Part shown: in pieces, positions 28,855-37,961 of the stretch | Layout: the number at the start of each line of letters is the position of its first letter | How positions within the stretch are numbered: position 1 is the first letter of the stretch | NCBI RefSeq assembly: GCF_014859355.1 | Contig: NZ_JACUUJ010000008.1 | Coordinates: forward strand, 19,334 to 83,333 | Reading direction: 5' to 3' | Source of the DNA: Yoonia sp. | GTDB lineage: Bacteria; Pseudomonadota; Alphaproteobacteria; Rhodobacterales; Rhodobacteraceae | Length of the DNA stretch: 64,000 nt | Made by a program: the position numbers and the translations under genes | The notes under the pieces: generated by a model | Told to the model about the DNA's origin: nothing | The model's input: only the letters and a program-made list of their open reading frames with translations | Database searches by the model: none

Positions 28855-29908
28855 CTGGTTCTTTGGCCTTTTCGGGCGCCGCGCGCGCACCGAAGAAGGT
28901 GGTGCGCGCAAACGGGGTGCTGCGACGCATATCATCATTCTTGACGGCACCATGTCATCGCTGGAACCGGGGCGCGAAACCAATGCCGGGATCACCTTCA
29001 AACTGCTATCCGAGGTCAGCCGCAGCGCCAACCTGACCGTTTACTACGAGGCCGGCATCCAGTGGCGCGACTGGAAAACCACTTGGGACGTGGTGACAGG
29101 CAAAGGAATCAATCGCCAGATTGAACGGGCCTACGGTGTTCTGGCGTCACGCTTTCGCCCCGGTGACCGGATCGTGCTGATCGGCTATTCCCGCGGGGCC
29201 TATGCGGTGCGGTCTTTGGCCGGGGTTGTTGGTATGGTCGGGCTGGTGCGCGCCGATCAGGCCACGGTGCGCGCGATCAGGCAGGCCTATCGCCATTACC
29301 GGACCGGCGCGACCAGCCCCTTTGCGCAGCGATTTCGCGAAATCTATTGCCACCCTCACGTCGCAATCGAGGCGGTCGCGGTCTGGGATACGGTCAAGGC
29401 GCTGGGCCTGCGGTTGCCGATCCTGTGGCGTTGGGCGCACGCGCAGCATGATTTTCACAACCACACGCTGGGCGACCATGTGCGCCATGGGTTTCATGCA
29501 TTGGGCATGGATGAACGCCGCGAGGCTTACGCCCCGGTGATGTGGGCCTGTCCGCCGGGCTGGCAAGGCCATATGGAACAGGTTTGGTTCAAGGGTAACC
29601 ATGGTGATGTCGGCGGACAGGTTTGGGAATATCCTTTTGCACGGCCGCTGGCCAATATTCCGCTGGTCTGGATGCTGGATAACCTGTCTGCCTGCGATAT
29701 CCCGTTGCCGCACGACTGGCGGGCGCGATTCCCACAGGATGCAGCGGCACCGTCCATTGGCAGTTGGCGCGGTTGGGCCAAGATTTTTCTGTCGCGCCGC
29801 CGCCGGATTATCGGGCGGGACGTGTCAGAACGGTTTCACGAAAGCGTGCTGGATCACGCGCCTGAAATTTCAAGCCTTGGGCAATTGCATGATAAGGCAA
29901 GTGGTTGA
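28835..29908 (+). CDS. DUF2235 alpha/beta hydrolase-like protein
   Basis: About 357 residues with a GTG start inside the last 20 bases of the preceding gene, so the two are probably co-translated. IIILDGTMSS is the N-terminal strand, IVLIGYSRGAYAVRSLAG at about 113-130 gives the nucleophile elbow (Ser119), and EAVAVWDTVKALG with GNHGDVGG provides the later Asp and His segments. DUF2235 overlaps the Tle1 phospholipase effector fold of type VI secretion, but no secretion genes or signal peptide are seen here, so a housekeeping lipase or esterase role is equally likely. Its end overlaps the convergent thioesterase gene by 39 bases. Confidence 0.82.
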   Translation: MKVQLRDWFFGLFGRRARTEEGGARKRGAATHIIILDGTMSSLEPGRETNAGITFKLLSEVSRSANLTVYYEAGIQWRDWKTTWDVVTGKGINRQIERAYGVLASRFRPGDRIVLIGYSRGAYAVRSLAGVVGMVGLVRADQATVRAIRQAYRHYRTGATSPFAQRFREIYCHPHVAIEAVAVWDTVKALGLRLPILWRWAHAQHDFHNHTLGDHVRHGFHALGMDERREAYAPVMWACPPGWQGHMEQVWFKGNHGDVGGQVWEYPFARPLANIPLVWMLDNLSACDIPLPHDWRARFPQDAAAPSIGSWRGWAKIFLSRRRRIIGRDVSERFHESVLDHAPEISSLGQLHDKASG

Positions 29909-30355
29909 TCCGGTGGCATAAAGCCTGCCATCGCTGGCCCCTCTGATTTCGCCATGTGCCACGCCAGTGCTGCGGCCTGCATGATCTGCAACTCCCGTTG
30001 CCAGAATTTCAGTGCCTATGGGGATGGCGCGGGTCAGATTAACCTTGTATTCCAATGTGGTATAAGCCGATCCTTGCGGCACCATTGTCATGATGGCACA
30101 GCCCATGCAGCTGTCCAGCAGCGTGCCATACCAACCGCCATGCACGCCGCCCATCGGGTTGGCATGTTCAACGCGCGGCGTGCTGCGAAACACGACCCTT
30201 CCGGGCGCGACGCTATCCAACCTGTAATCCAGCAAACTTCCCATGGGCGCACGCGCGATATCCCCGCGCAGCATGGCCTGCATGAACGCCAGACCCGACA
30301 TGGAAAGGACAGTCTCTTTGGTGGGAATCAGGTTTGGGGTGGCGGCGTTGGACAT
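29870..30355 (-). CDS. PaaI family (hot-dog fold) thioesterase
   Basis: About 161 residues, starting MSNAATPNL. HANPMGGVHGGWYGTLLDSCMG is the hot-dog helix region with the catalytic acidic or polar residues, and YKVNLTRAIPIGTEI is the typical second strand pair. Enzymes of this type hydrolyse aryl- or acyl-CoA thioesters. The start is chosen at the family N-terminus; an ATG 14 codons upstream would reach into the metF 3' end. It lies 38 bases downstream of metF on the same strand. Confidence 0.82.
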   Translation of the reverse strand: MSNAATPNLIPTKETVLSMSGLAFMQAMLRGDIARAPMGSLLDYRLDSVAPGRVVFRSTPRVEHANPMGGVHGGWYGTLLDSCMGCAIMTMVPQGSAYTTLEYKVNLTRAIPIGTEILATGVADHAGRSTGVAHGEIRGASDGRLYATGSTTCLIMQLPKA

Positions 30356-30393
30356 GGTTTCTCCGGGCAAGTGGTTTGCCCAAAGCTGGCGCG

Positions 30394-31260
30394 TCACGCG
30401 ACGTTTTGCAACCGCACTTTCGGTGTGACCCCCAGCGCGTGGCAGACATCGCGGGTCAGTTCGGGGCGGTTGAGCGTGTAGAAATGGAAATGATCAACCC
30501 CACCAATCCGCAGATCATCGCACAATTCGGTCGCCAATGCCGTGGCCAGCAGGTCGGTTGTGCCGTCGCGGGTGGCATTGGTGAATGCATCATGGATAAG
30601 TTGCGGAATATGCGTGCCGCATTGTGCCGCGAACCGCAGGGTGCCGGCCCAGTTTTCAATTGGCAGAATGCCGGGGATGATCGGCGCGTCGATCCCTGCC
30701 TTGACGCAGGCATCGCGGAACCGGAAAAACGTGTCGGCCTCGAAAAAAAACTGGGTAATCGCGGATGTGGCACCCGCGTCGATCTTGCGTTTCAGGAACG
30801 CGATATCAGCAGCCTGGTCAATGGCTTCGGGGTGTTTCTCTGGGTAGGCGCCTACGCGGATGGTGAATTTGCCCGTGTCAGCCAAGGCTGCGATCAATTC
30901 GACCGAGCTTGCGAATCCTTCGGGATGGGGGGTGAATTTTTTCGCCCCCTTAGGTGCATCGCCGCGCAGCGCGACGATTTCGCGCACGCCTGCATTTGCA
31001 TAGCCTTCGGCGATTTCCAACGTTTCCGCGCGGGTGGCATCGACACAGGTCAGGTGCGCGGCCACATTCAGCCCACTGGTTTTATGAATGGTGCCCACGG
31101 CCTCGTGCGTTAGCTTGCGCGTTGTGCCGCCTGCGCCATAAGTCACCGACACGAATGTCGGGTCCAATGGCGCCAGCGTATTGACGCAGTCCCACAGGCG
31201 GAATGACGCCTCTAGCGATTTCGGGGGAAAGAATTCGAAAGAAACGGATGGGGCGGACAT
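30394..31260 (-). CDS. metF: Methylenetetrahydrofolate reductase
   Basis: A 288-residue FAD enzyme that makes 5-methyltetrahydrofolate for methionine synthesis. The N-terminus SFEFFPPKS holds the catalytic Glu. VTYGAGGTTR, HLTCVDA and ALRGDAPKG are conserved FAD or folate strands, and QFFFEADTFFRF closes the barrel. The start is set at MSAPSVSFEF, which has an AGAGG ribosome binding site. The gene is divergent from metR and shares a 94-base control region with a MetR box. Confidence 0.95.
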   Translation of the reverse strand: MSAPSVSFEFFPPKSLEASFRLWDCVNTLAPLDPTFVSVTYGAGGTTRKLTHEAVGTIHKTSGLNVAAHLTCVDATRAETLEIAEGYANAGVREIVALRGDAPKGAKKFTPHPEGFASSVELIAALADTGKFTIRVGAYPEKHPEAIDQAADIAFLKRKIDAGATSAITQFFFEADTFFRFRDACVKAGIDAPIIPGILPIENWAGTLRFAAQCGTHIPQLIHDAFTNATRDGTTDLLATALATELCDDLRIGGVDHFHFYTLNRPELTRDVCHALGVTPKVRLQNVA

Positions 31261-31306
31261 GGGAAACCTCTTTGCTTGCCTAACCTTTGTCGCATCTCTA
31301 TTTGAG

Positions 31307-31319
31307 TGAAGCAAATTCA
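31307..31319. promoter_or_regulatory. MetR-type operator between metF and metR
   Basis: TGAAGCAAATTCA matches the MetR consensus TGAA-N5-TTCA with A at the centre. A wider dyad, GTGAAG at 31306-31311 and CTTCAC at 31324-31329, surrounds it. It lies 36 bases before metR and 47 before metF, suited to controlling both. Confidence 0.8.
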
Positions 31320-31354
31320 TAAACTTCACGAAGGTCATGAGGACCGCTCACATT

Positions 31355-32260
31355 ATGCATATTGAATTCCGGCACCTGCGCACGATCAAGGCAATCCATG
31401 ACACCGGCGGGCTGGCCCGTGCGGCGGATTTGTTGAACATCACCCAATCGGCGCTGTCCCACCAGATCAAAGGGATCGAGGATCAGGCGGGCGTGGAATT
31501 GTTCGTGCGCCGGTCCAAGCCGCTGAAACTGTCGGCGGCGGGGATGAAGATGCTGGCGGCGGCGGAATCGATTCTGCCGCAGGTGGCCGCGTTAGAGTCC
31601 GAATTTTCCGGCCTGATCGCAGGCAGCGCGGGGCGCTTGCATATCGCCATCGAATGTCACGCCTGTTTCGAATGGCTGTTGCCCGTGCTGGAACAGTTCC
31701 GCAAGGCATGGCCCGAGGTCGATGTGGATATCCGCCCCGGGCTGGCGTTCGACGCACTGCCCGCCCTGCGCAAGGAAGAGGTGGATCTGGTCATATCATC
31801 CGACCCAGAGGATTTACCCGAAACCGATTTTACCCCGCTGTTCGATTATGAACCGGTGTTCGTTGCCTCGTCCCAGCATCCGCTGGCGCAAAAGGATGTG
31901 ATCGAGGCCGAGGATTTCCGGGGTGAAACCCTTATCACCTATCCGGTGGATCGCGCGCGGCTGGATATCTTTTCGCAACTGCTGACACCGGCCAAGGTGG
32001 AACCGGCGGCTGTCCGGCAGGTGGAACTGACGGCGGTTATTTTGCTGCTTGTCGCATCCAACCGGGGCGTTGCAGTGCTGCCCGATTGGGTTGTGCGGCA
32101 GGTGCGTTTTAATTCCGATTATGTCACACGGCCGCTGACTAAACAGGGCATCACCCGCCGTCTTTACGCGGCCACACGGGCCGAGGATACCAGCCGCCCC
32201 TTCATGGCGCACCTGATTCGCTTGGCGCGGCAAGAGGCGGTGAAGCTCCAGCGGGGCTAG
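31355..32260 (+). CDS. metR: LysR-type regulator MetR
   Basis: A 301-residue LysR-family regulator. The N-terminal winged helix (HLRTIKAIHDTGGLARAADLLNITQSALSHQIKGIE) is followed by the effector domain, which starts RLHIAIECHACFEWLLPVLEQF, a signature of MetR, whose co-activator is homocysteine. The start MHIEF is preferred over an ATG six codons upstream. Divergent orientation from metF with a MetR box between them fits the classic arrangement, in which MetR activates metF and represses itself. Confidence 0.92.
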   Translation: MHIEFRHLRTIKAIHDTGGLARAADLLNITQSALSHQIKGIEDQAGVELFVRRSKPLKLSAAGMKMLAAAESILPQVAALESEFSGLIAGSAGRLHIAIECHACFEWLLPVLEQFRKAWPEVDVDIRPGLAFDALPALRKEEVDLVISSDPEDLPETDFTPLFDYEPVFVASSQHPLAQKDVIEAEDFRGETLITYPVDRARLDIFSQLLTPAKVEPAAVRQVELTAVILLLVASNRGVAVLPDWVVRQVRFNSDYVTRPLTKQGITRRLYAATRAEDTSRPFMAHLIRLARQEAVKLQRG

Positions 32261-32327
32261 GGGCCTTGCCTCGCGTGGCATTGGGGCCTATACGCCGCGC
32301 TTGATCCCGAACCCGAAAGGCCGACCC

Positions 32328-33116
32328 ATGGCAGGCAGTGCAAATCTGAACGTAATGATGAAAACCGCCCGTAAGGCGGGGCGCGCCTTGCTCAAGGATT
32401 TCGGCGAGGTTGAAAACCTGCAAGTGAGCACCAAAGGCCCCGGCGATTTCGTTAGCCGTGCCGACCGCCAGGCCGAGGAAACAATCCGCGATGAGCTGAT
32501 GCGCGCGCGCCCGTCATACGGGTTTCTGGGCGAGGAAGGCCGCGAAATCGCCGGTGAAGACCCCACCCGCCGCTGGATCGTGGACCCGTTGGATGGCACG
32601 ACGAATTTTCTGCACGGGCTGCCGCATTGGGCCGTATCCATTGCGCTGGAACACAAGGGCCAGATCGTCGCCGGGGTTATCTATGACCCCGTCAAGGATG
32701 AAATGTTCTACGCGGAAAAGGGTGGCGGTGCGTGGTTGAACGAAAGCCGTTTGCGCGTTTCGGGCCGCCACAAGATGATCGAAAGCATTTTCGCCACTGG
32801 CCTGCCCTTTGCGGGGCGCGCTGATCTGCCCGATACCATCCGGGATCTGGCGCGGATTCTGCCCGCCTGTGCCGGTGTGCGCCGGTTCGGGGCGGCAGCA
32901 CTTGATCTGGCCTATGTGGCGGCGGGCCGCTATGAAGGCTTCTGGGAACGCGGCCTGCATGCGTGGGATATGGCTGCCGGTCTGTTGATCGTCCGCGAGG
33001 CTGGCGGCATTGTTGAACCGCTGAACCCCGATGGTGATATCATGGTTGATCGTCAGGTGATCTGCGCCAACGAGCCGATTTTTGAAACCTTTGCCAAGGT
33101 GATCCGCGCGTCTTAA
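32328..33116 (+). CDS. suhB: Inositol monophosphatase family protein (SuhB-like)
   Basis: About 262 residues of the Mg-dependent inositol monophosphatase family. GFLGEE near 66-71 gives metal-binding Glu, IVDPLDGTTNFLHG at about 84-97 is the main metal motif (Asp86, Asp89), and HAWDMAAG near the C-terminus supplies the third Asp. An AAAGG ribosome binding site precedes the ATG at 32328. SuhB proteins also act in rRNA transcription antitermination; which role applies is not visible. Its 3' end overlaps the rhomboid gene by 4 bases, tail to tail. Confidence 0.9.
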   Translation: MAGSANLNVMMKTARKAGRALLKDFGEVENLQVSTKGPGDFVSRADRQAEETIRDELMRARPSYGFLGEEGREIAGEDPTRRWIVDPLDGTTNFLHGLPHWAVSIALEHKGQIVAGVIYDPVKDEMFYAEKGGGAWLNESRLRVSGRHKMIESIFATGLPFAGRADLPDTIRDLARILPACAGVRRFGAAALDLAYVAAGRYEGFWERGLHAWDMAAGLLIVREAGGIVEPLNPDGDIMVDRQVICANEPIFETFAKVIRAS

Positions 33117-33850
33117 CGCCGCCTGACCCGCGGGATATTGCTGCGCCCGTAACCGGCCTCGGGGTGTGGCGGATGGCCCTGTGTTCTGTCCCAGAACCGC
33201 ACGCCGCCGCGCCGTGCCCATAGTGGCAATGTGGCCAGAAACCCGATGATAAAGCCGCCGGCATGTGCCCAATAGGCGATGCCGCCCGCTGATGTGTCGA
33301 TGTGCAGGCCGCCAAACAATTGTAGCGCGAACCAGATCGCCAGCATGATCCAGGCCGGCAGCGGCAGAATGCGGAAAAACACGATAAAGATGATCAGTAT
33401 ATCAACCTTGGCCTTGGGAAACAGCAACAGATAGCCCCCCATCACCCCTGCAATCGCCCCCGATGCCCCGACCGTTGGCACCGGCGACATAGGTGCCGAC
33501 GCAAGTTGCAGCAAGCTGGCCCCGATGCCGCAGGCCAGATAGAAAGTCAAAAACGGGATATGCCCCATCTCGTCTTCCAGATTGTCGCCGAATATCCATA
33601 AAAACAGCATGTTACCGCCCAGATGCATGAACCCACCATGCAGGAAAATCGAGGTGACAAGCCCGGCATAACCTTCGCCGCCGCTGATCCGCAGCGGGAT
33701 CATGGCGTAGTTGAAATAAAGCTGGTTCATTTCGCGTTCGGTCTGGAACAGGACCAGCCCGAACAGGAAAACGGCCACGTTGACCCCGATCAGGGTCAGC
33801 GTGACATAGGGTGTGCGCGTCGATGGGTTGTGGTCGCGGATGGGGAACAT
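33113..33850 (-). CDS. Rhomboid family intramembrane serine protease
   Basis: A 245-residue polytopic membrane protease. MFPIRDHNPS is the common N-terminus of this bacterial subgroup. HGGFMHLGGNMLFLWIFGD includes the oxyanion Asn, VGASGAIAGVMGGYLL carries the nucleophilic Ser, and WAHAGGFIIGFL has the catalytic His. About six hydrophobic helices are seen, and the C-terminal tail is basic. An alternative longer frame extends into putA and was not used. Substrates are unknown. Confidence 0.9.
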   Translation of the reverse strand: MFPIRDHNPSTRTPYVTLTLIGVNVAVFLFGLVLFQTEREMNQLYFNYAMIPLRISGGEGYAGLVTSIFLHGGFMHLGGNMLFLWIFGDNLEDEMGHIPFLTFYLACGIGASLLQLASAPMSPVPTVGASGAIAGVMGGYLLLFPKAKVDILIIFIVFFRILPLPAWIMLAIWFALQLFGGLHIDTSAGGIAYWAHAGGFIIGFLATLPLWARRGGVRFWDRTQGHPPHPEAGYGRSNIPRVRRR

Positions 33851-33881
33851 GCCGCGACCATCCGCGATGCGGGCAGGGCGG

Positions 33882-36800
33882 TCAAGCCGCTGTTGCGCCG
33901 GCCACCTCTGCCAGCAATGCGGCGTTTCCGCCCGCCGCTGTTGTGTCGATGCAGACATGCCGTTCATGCACCGCATGGGCAGTGTCGGGCATGTCTGTGA
34001 CAAGTGCGGTGATCGGGCCGTCGCGTTTGCTTAGCGCGGTTTCAATGGCATGTCCGGTGTCGGTATCGCCCCACCAGATGACCCCGGCCAGCGGGGTGAG
34101 TGTGGCCAGCGCATCAGGGGCCAGCGTGCCCTGGGCGCTGATCCCCACACCGCCCAATGCGACAATCGCCTGCATCTGTGCCTGCGCGGCCTTTTCCCCT
34201 GGCCCCATGCACAGGATGGGCCCGCGCGCATGGGTGCTGTGGCGATTGGATTCGCCTGTCGGCCCCGGCAGGTCGTTCGGTTCTGGCGCATCGGGCATCT
34301 TGGCATTGGCCAGCCGCTTTGCCAGATCGCGCAGATCAGCGTCTTTATCCCAGCGATCGTCGGTCTTTGGGGCCGGATTCGCGCTAAAGCGCGGCAGGTA
34401 ATGCGGCCCGCCCGCCTTGGGGCCCGTGCCGGACAGGCCTTCGCCACCAAAGGGCTGACTGCCGACGATGGCGCCGATCTGGTCGCGATTAACATAGATA
34501 TTGCCTGCGCGGACTCGTTCGACCACCGTTTGCACGCGGTCGTCGATCCGGCTGTGCAACCCGAATGTCAGCCCGTAACCGGTGGCGTTGATCGTGTCGA
34601 TCACGCGGTCCAGATCGGCCCCCTTGAAGGTCGCGATATGCAGCACCGGCCCGAAAATTTCGCGCGTCATATCGGCAATGCTGTTCACGCGAATGGCTGT
34701 GGGCGGGATGAAATGCCCGGCCGTTGGCGTGTTCAGCTGGTGGATCACGCGGCCTTCGGCATGGGCCACGGCGATATGATCGGCGATGGTCTTGTGTGCG
34801 GCCAAATCAATCACCGGGCCGACATCGGTGGATAGGTGCCAAGGGTCGCCAATGGTCAATTCGTTCATCGCACCTTTCAGCATTTTCAACAGCTTGTCGG
34901 CGATATCTTCCTGCACGTAAAGGCAACGCAATGCCGAACAGCGTTGTCCGGCAGACCGGAACGCGCCGTTGATGATATCGCGCACCGCATGTTCGGGCAG
35001 GGCGGTGCTGTCAACGATCATCGCGTTCAGCCCGCCGGTTTCGGCGATCAGCGGCGTACCGGGGGCGCAATTTGCAGCCATGGCGGTGCGGATTTTCAGC
35101 GCGGTTGCGGTTGATCCGGTAAAGGCCACGCCATTGATGCGTGCGTCCGATGTCAGCGCTGCGCCCACGTCGCCACCACCGGGCAGCAATTGCAGCGCGC
35201 TCGCAGGTACGCCTGCCTTGTGCATCATCTGCACGGCACGGGTCGCGATCAGCGGGGTCTGTTCGGCGGGTTTGGCCAGCACGGCGTTACCCGCGGCAAG
35301 GGCTGCCGCAATCTGGCCCGTGAAAATCGCCAGCGGAAAGTTCCACGGGCTGATGCAGGTCCAGACACCGCGCGCGGTGGCGGTATCATCGGCGCGGGCG
35401 GCGTAATAGCGCAGGAAATCCACCGCCTCGCGCAGTTCGGCGAACACATCGGGCATGCCTTTACATGCTTCACGGCACATGATGGCGAACAGTTCTGCGG
35501 CGTTGGCTTCGTAAGCGTCGGCGACGGCATTCAAAACGCGCGACCGGGTGGCCTGATCGTCGGCCCATGGTGTCGCAGCGCCAATCGCAGTCACGGCATC
35601 TTTTGCGGTCGCGGTTTGCACGGTGCCCACAATATCACCGGGCCGGGCGGGGTTGCGCACATCGGCATTGGCACCCTTGTCCACTTTCCCCGCCAAAAGC
35701 GGTGCGCCCTGCCAATTGGCAGTGCGAAGTTTTTCGCGCCCCTTGTCAATCTGCGCCAGCGTTGGTGCATGGGTGAGATCCCAGCCTTTTGAATTGGGTC
35801 GTTCGGGCAGGAACAAATCCGGTCCGGTGGGCAGGTTGGGTGTTTCGCCTTGGGCGTCGAACGGGCAGGCGGCGACAACCTCGGGCGGGACGGTTTCATC
35901 GACGATCTGGTTGACGAAACTGGAGTTTGCGCCGTTTTCCAGCAGGCGGCGCACCAGATAGGCCAGCAGATCCTCGTGCGCGCCGACAGGGGCATAGATG
36001 CGGCAGCGGGTGCCTTCGGCCCCCAGAACGATCGTGTGCAGGGTTTCGCCCATGCCGTGCAGGCGCTGGAATTCATAATCATCCGTGCCGCGGTCCATCG
36101 CGCGCGCCAGATCAAGGATTGCCGCAACGGTGTGCGCATTATGCGTGGCGAACTGCGGATAAATCCGGTCGGTCATGCCCAGCAGTTTGCGCGCATTGGC
36201 GATATAACTGATGTCGGTGTGCTGCTTGGCGGTGAAAACGGGGAACCCGTCGATCCCTTGCACCTGCGCGCGCTTGATCTCGGCGTCCCAATAAGCGCCT
36301 TTGACCAGCCGCACCATGATCTTGCGGTCCAGCCGCGTGGCCAGATCGTGCAGATAGTCGATGACCAGGGACGCGCGTTGGCCATATGCCTGCACCACCA
36401 CACCGAAACCGTCCCAGCCCGCCAGCGCAGGTTCCGACAGCACAGCGGTGATCACATCCATTGACAGCGACAAACGGTCTGCTTCTTCTGCATCGATGTT
36501 GAACCCCATACCGGCCGATTTCGCCAGTAGCGCCAGCGCGCGGACACGCGGCACAAGTTCTTCCATCACGCGATGTTCTTGCGCGATCTCGTAGCGGGCG
36601 TGCAGGGCGGAGAGTTTCACAGAAATCCCGGGGTTTTCTGCAACCGTGTCATAGGTGCAGAAATCGGCAATCGCACTGATCGCGCGGGAATAGGCAAGGT
36701 GATAGTGCCGCGCATCCGCATCGGTGCGCGCCGCCTCGCCCAGCATGTCATAACTGTAGGTATAGCCTTTGGCGCGCATCACATCGGCGCGTTTCAACGC

Positions 36801-37340
36801 CTTGCCGATGTCTTCGCCCAGCACGAACTGGCGGCCCATTTCGCGCATGGCGCGGCCCACGGCAGTGCGAATGACCGGTTCGCCCAGCCGTTTCACCGCC
36901 CCGCGCAGATGCCGCGTGATGCCGGGTTTTTCATCGTCCAGCACACGCCCCGTCAGCATCAGCGCCCAGGTCGAGGCATTGACCAGCGATGACGCGGAAT
37001 GGCCCAAATGCTTGCCCCAGTCAGATGGCGCGATCTTGTCTTCGATCAGCGCGTCGATGGTTTCTGCGTCCGGCACACGCAACAATGCCTCGGCCAGACA
37101 CATCAGGGCGATGCCTTCGTCGGTGGACAGGCCATATTCAGCCAGAAACACCTCCATCAACCCTGGTGCGGCGCTGCCGCGAATTTGGCGCACCAGATCG
37201 GCCGCGCGCGCGCTGATCCGGGCGCGATCGGCGTCAGACAGATTGGCGGTTTCAATCAACGTTGATACGGCCAAGATTTCGTCACGATACATCGCGGCGT
37301 CGATCTGGTGGCGCAGGTCGTTGGTTTCGTCACGGGGCAT
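33882..37340 (-). CDS. putA: Bifunctional proline dehydrogenase / glutamate semialdehyde dehydrogenase
   Basis: A 1152-residue enzyme that oxidises proline to glutamate in two steps, using FAD and then NAD. The N-terminal half has the proline dehydrogenase barrel (GFNIDAEEADRLSLSMDV, VKGAYWDAEIKRAQ, YAPVGAHEDLLAYLVRRLLENG). The C-terminal half is an aldehyde dehydrogenase with ISPWNFPLAIFTGQ, ETGGLNAMIVD and the catalytic Cys in SAGQRCSALR. Unlike E. coli PutA there is no N-terminal ribbon-helix-helix repressor domain, so control falls to the divergent PutR. AAAGGATC precedes the start, and a TATAAT lies about 29 bases upstream. Confidence 0.95.
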   Translation of the reverse strand: MPRDETNDLRHQIDAAMYRDEILAVSTLIETANLSDADRARISARAADLVRQIRGSAAPGLMEVFLAEYGLSTDEGIALMCLAEALLRVPDAETIDALIEDKIAPSDWGKHLGHSASSLVNASTWALMLTGRVLDDEKPGITRHLRGAVKRLGEPVIRTAVGRAMREMGRQFVLGEDIGKALKRADVMRAKGYTYSYDMLGEAARTDADARHYHLAYSRAISAIADFCTYDTVAENPGISVKLSALHARYEIAQEHRVMEELVPRVRALALLAKSAGMGFNIDAEEADRLSLSMDVITAVLSEPALAGWDGFGVVVQAYGQRASLVIDYLHDLATRLDRKIMVRLVKGAYWDAEIKRAQVQGIDGFPVFTAKQHTDISYIANARKLLGMTDRIYPQFATHNAHTVAAILDLARAMDRGTDDYEFQRLHGMGETLHTIVLGAEGTRCRIYAPVGAHEDLLAYLVRRLLENGANSSFVNQIVDETVPPEVVAACPFDAQGETPNLPTGPDLFLPERPNSKGWDLTHAPTLAQIDKGREKLRTANWQGAPLLAGKVDKGANADVRNPARPGDIVGTVQTATAKDAVTAIGAATPWADDQATRSRVLNAVADAYEANAAELFAIMCREACKGMPDVFAELREAVDFLRYYAARADDTATARGVWTCISPWNFPLAIFTGQIAAALAAGNAVLAKPAEQTPLIATRAVQMMHKAGVPASALQLLPGGGDVGAALTSDARINGVAFTGSTATALKIRTAMAANCAPGTPLIAETGGLNAMIVDSTALPEHAVRDIINGAFRSAGQRCSALRCLYVQEDIADKLLKMLKGAMNELTIGDPWHLSTDVGPVIDLAAHKTIADHIAVAHAEGRVIHQLNTPTAGHFIPPTAIRVNSIADMTREIFGPVLHIATFKGADLDRVIDTINATGYGLTFGLHSRIDDRVQTVVERVRAGNIYVNRDQIGAIVGSQPFGGEGLSGTGPKAGGPHYLPRFSANPAPKTDDRWDKDADLRDLAKRLANAKMPDAPEPNDLPGPTGESNRHSTHARGPILCMGPGEKAAQAQMQAIVALGGVGISAQGTLAPDALATLTPLAGVIWWGDTDTGHAIETALSKRDGPITALVTDMPDTAHAVHERHVCIDTTAAGGNAALLAEVAGATAA

Positions 37341-37368
37341 GGCAAGATCCTTTATACCTTATCTTGAC

Positions 37369-37374
37369 ATTATA
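37369..37374 (-). promoter_or_regulatory. putA: putA -10 element
   Basis: TATAAT on the minus strand, about 29 bases before the putA start. No good -35 hexamer is present at the right spacing, which fits an activator-dependent promoter. Confidence 0.6.
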
Positions 37375-37385
37375 TAGGATTGTTG

Positions 37386-37402
37386 GCAGGCGTTTCGCCT
37401 GC
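37386..37402. promoter_or_regulatory. Perfect palindrome, candidate PutR operator
   Basis: GCAGGCG and CGCCTGC are perfect inverted arms around a TTT spacer. The site covers the expected -35 position of the putA promoter and lies 47 bases before putR. PutR of related bacteria is a proline-responsive Lrp-type activator; assignment of this site to it is inference. Confidence 0.6.
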
Positions 37403-37448
37403 TATTTGCACAAAAGTCGGGCAAGTTGTCTTAATAATGAGGGGAAAT

Positions 37449-37937
37449 ATGGCCGAAATGATTTCCGATCTCGACGGATTTGATCGCAAGATTCTTGATG
37501 TGCTTGCCGTGGAAGGGCGCATCAGCGTAACTGAACTGGCCAAGCGGATCGGCCTGTCCAAATCGCCCACGCAGGCGCGGCTGAAACGGCTGGAAGATCA
37601 CTGTGTCATCCGGGGGTATCGCGCCCTTTTTGATCCGATCCGGTTGGGGCGGGATCACGTCGCCTTTGTTGAAGTAAAACTTTCCGACACGCGCGAGGCG
37701 GCCCTGGCGGCTTTTGATGCTGCGGTGATGCGCGTTCCCGAGATTGAGGAATGCCATTTGATTGCAGGATCCTTTGATTACCTTCTGAAGGTGCGAACAT
37801 CGGGCATGACAGGTTATCGGGCTGTTCTGGCCGACAAGATCTCAACCCTGCCGCATGTTGCGAATACATCGACCTATGTGGCGATGCAGGCGATCAAGGA
37901 AGAAGGCATATCGCCCGTTTCGCCGGTGCGGGGCTGA
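37449..37937 (+). CDS. putR: Lrp/AsnC-type regulator of proline use
   Basis: A 162-residue Lrp-family regulator. The N-terminal helix-turn-helix is LDGFDRKILDVLAVEGRISVTELAKRIGLSKSPTQARLKRLE, and the rest is the effector-binding (RAM) beta-alpha-beta domain with EVKL, VPEIEECHLIAGSFDYLLKV and TSTYVAM. The start is placed at MAEMISDL, which has GAGGGGAA in front of it. Divergence from putA is the standard arrangement in alphaproteobacteria, where PutR activates putA in the presence of proline. Confidence 0.9.
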   Translation: MAEMISDLDGFDRKILDVLAVEGRISVTELAKRIGLSKSPTQARLKRLEDHCVIRGYRALFDPIRLGRDHVAFVEVKLSDTREAALAAFDAAVMRVPEIEECHLIAGSFDYLLKVRTSGMTGYRAVLADKISTLPHVANTSTYVAMQAIKEEGISPVSPVRG

Positions 37938-37961
37938 CTTGACGCGGGCCGTGCACGGCAC

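Noticed and set aside
27709..29031. 440-residue minus-strand frame across the molybdenum hydroxylase and DUF2235 genes
   Set aside because: It spans the boundary of two clear plus-strand genes and shows no family pattern.
28835..29908. DUF2235 protein as a type VI secretion effector
   Set aside because: No VgrG, PAAR, immunity protein or other secretion gene is nearby, and the gene is coupled to a metabolic enzyme.
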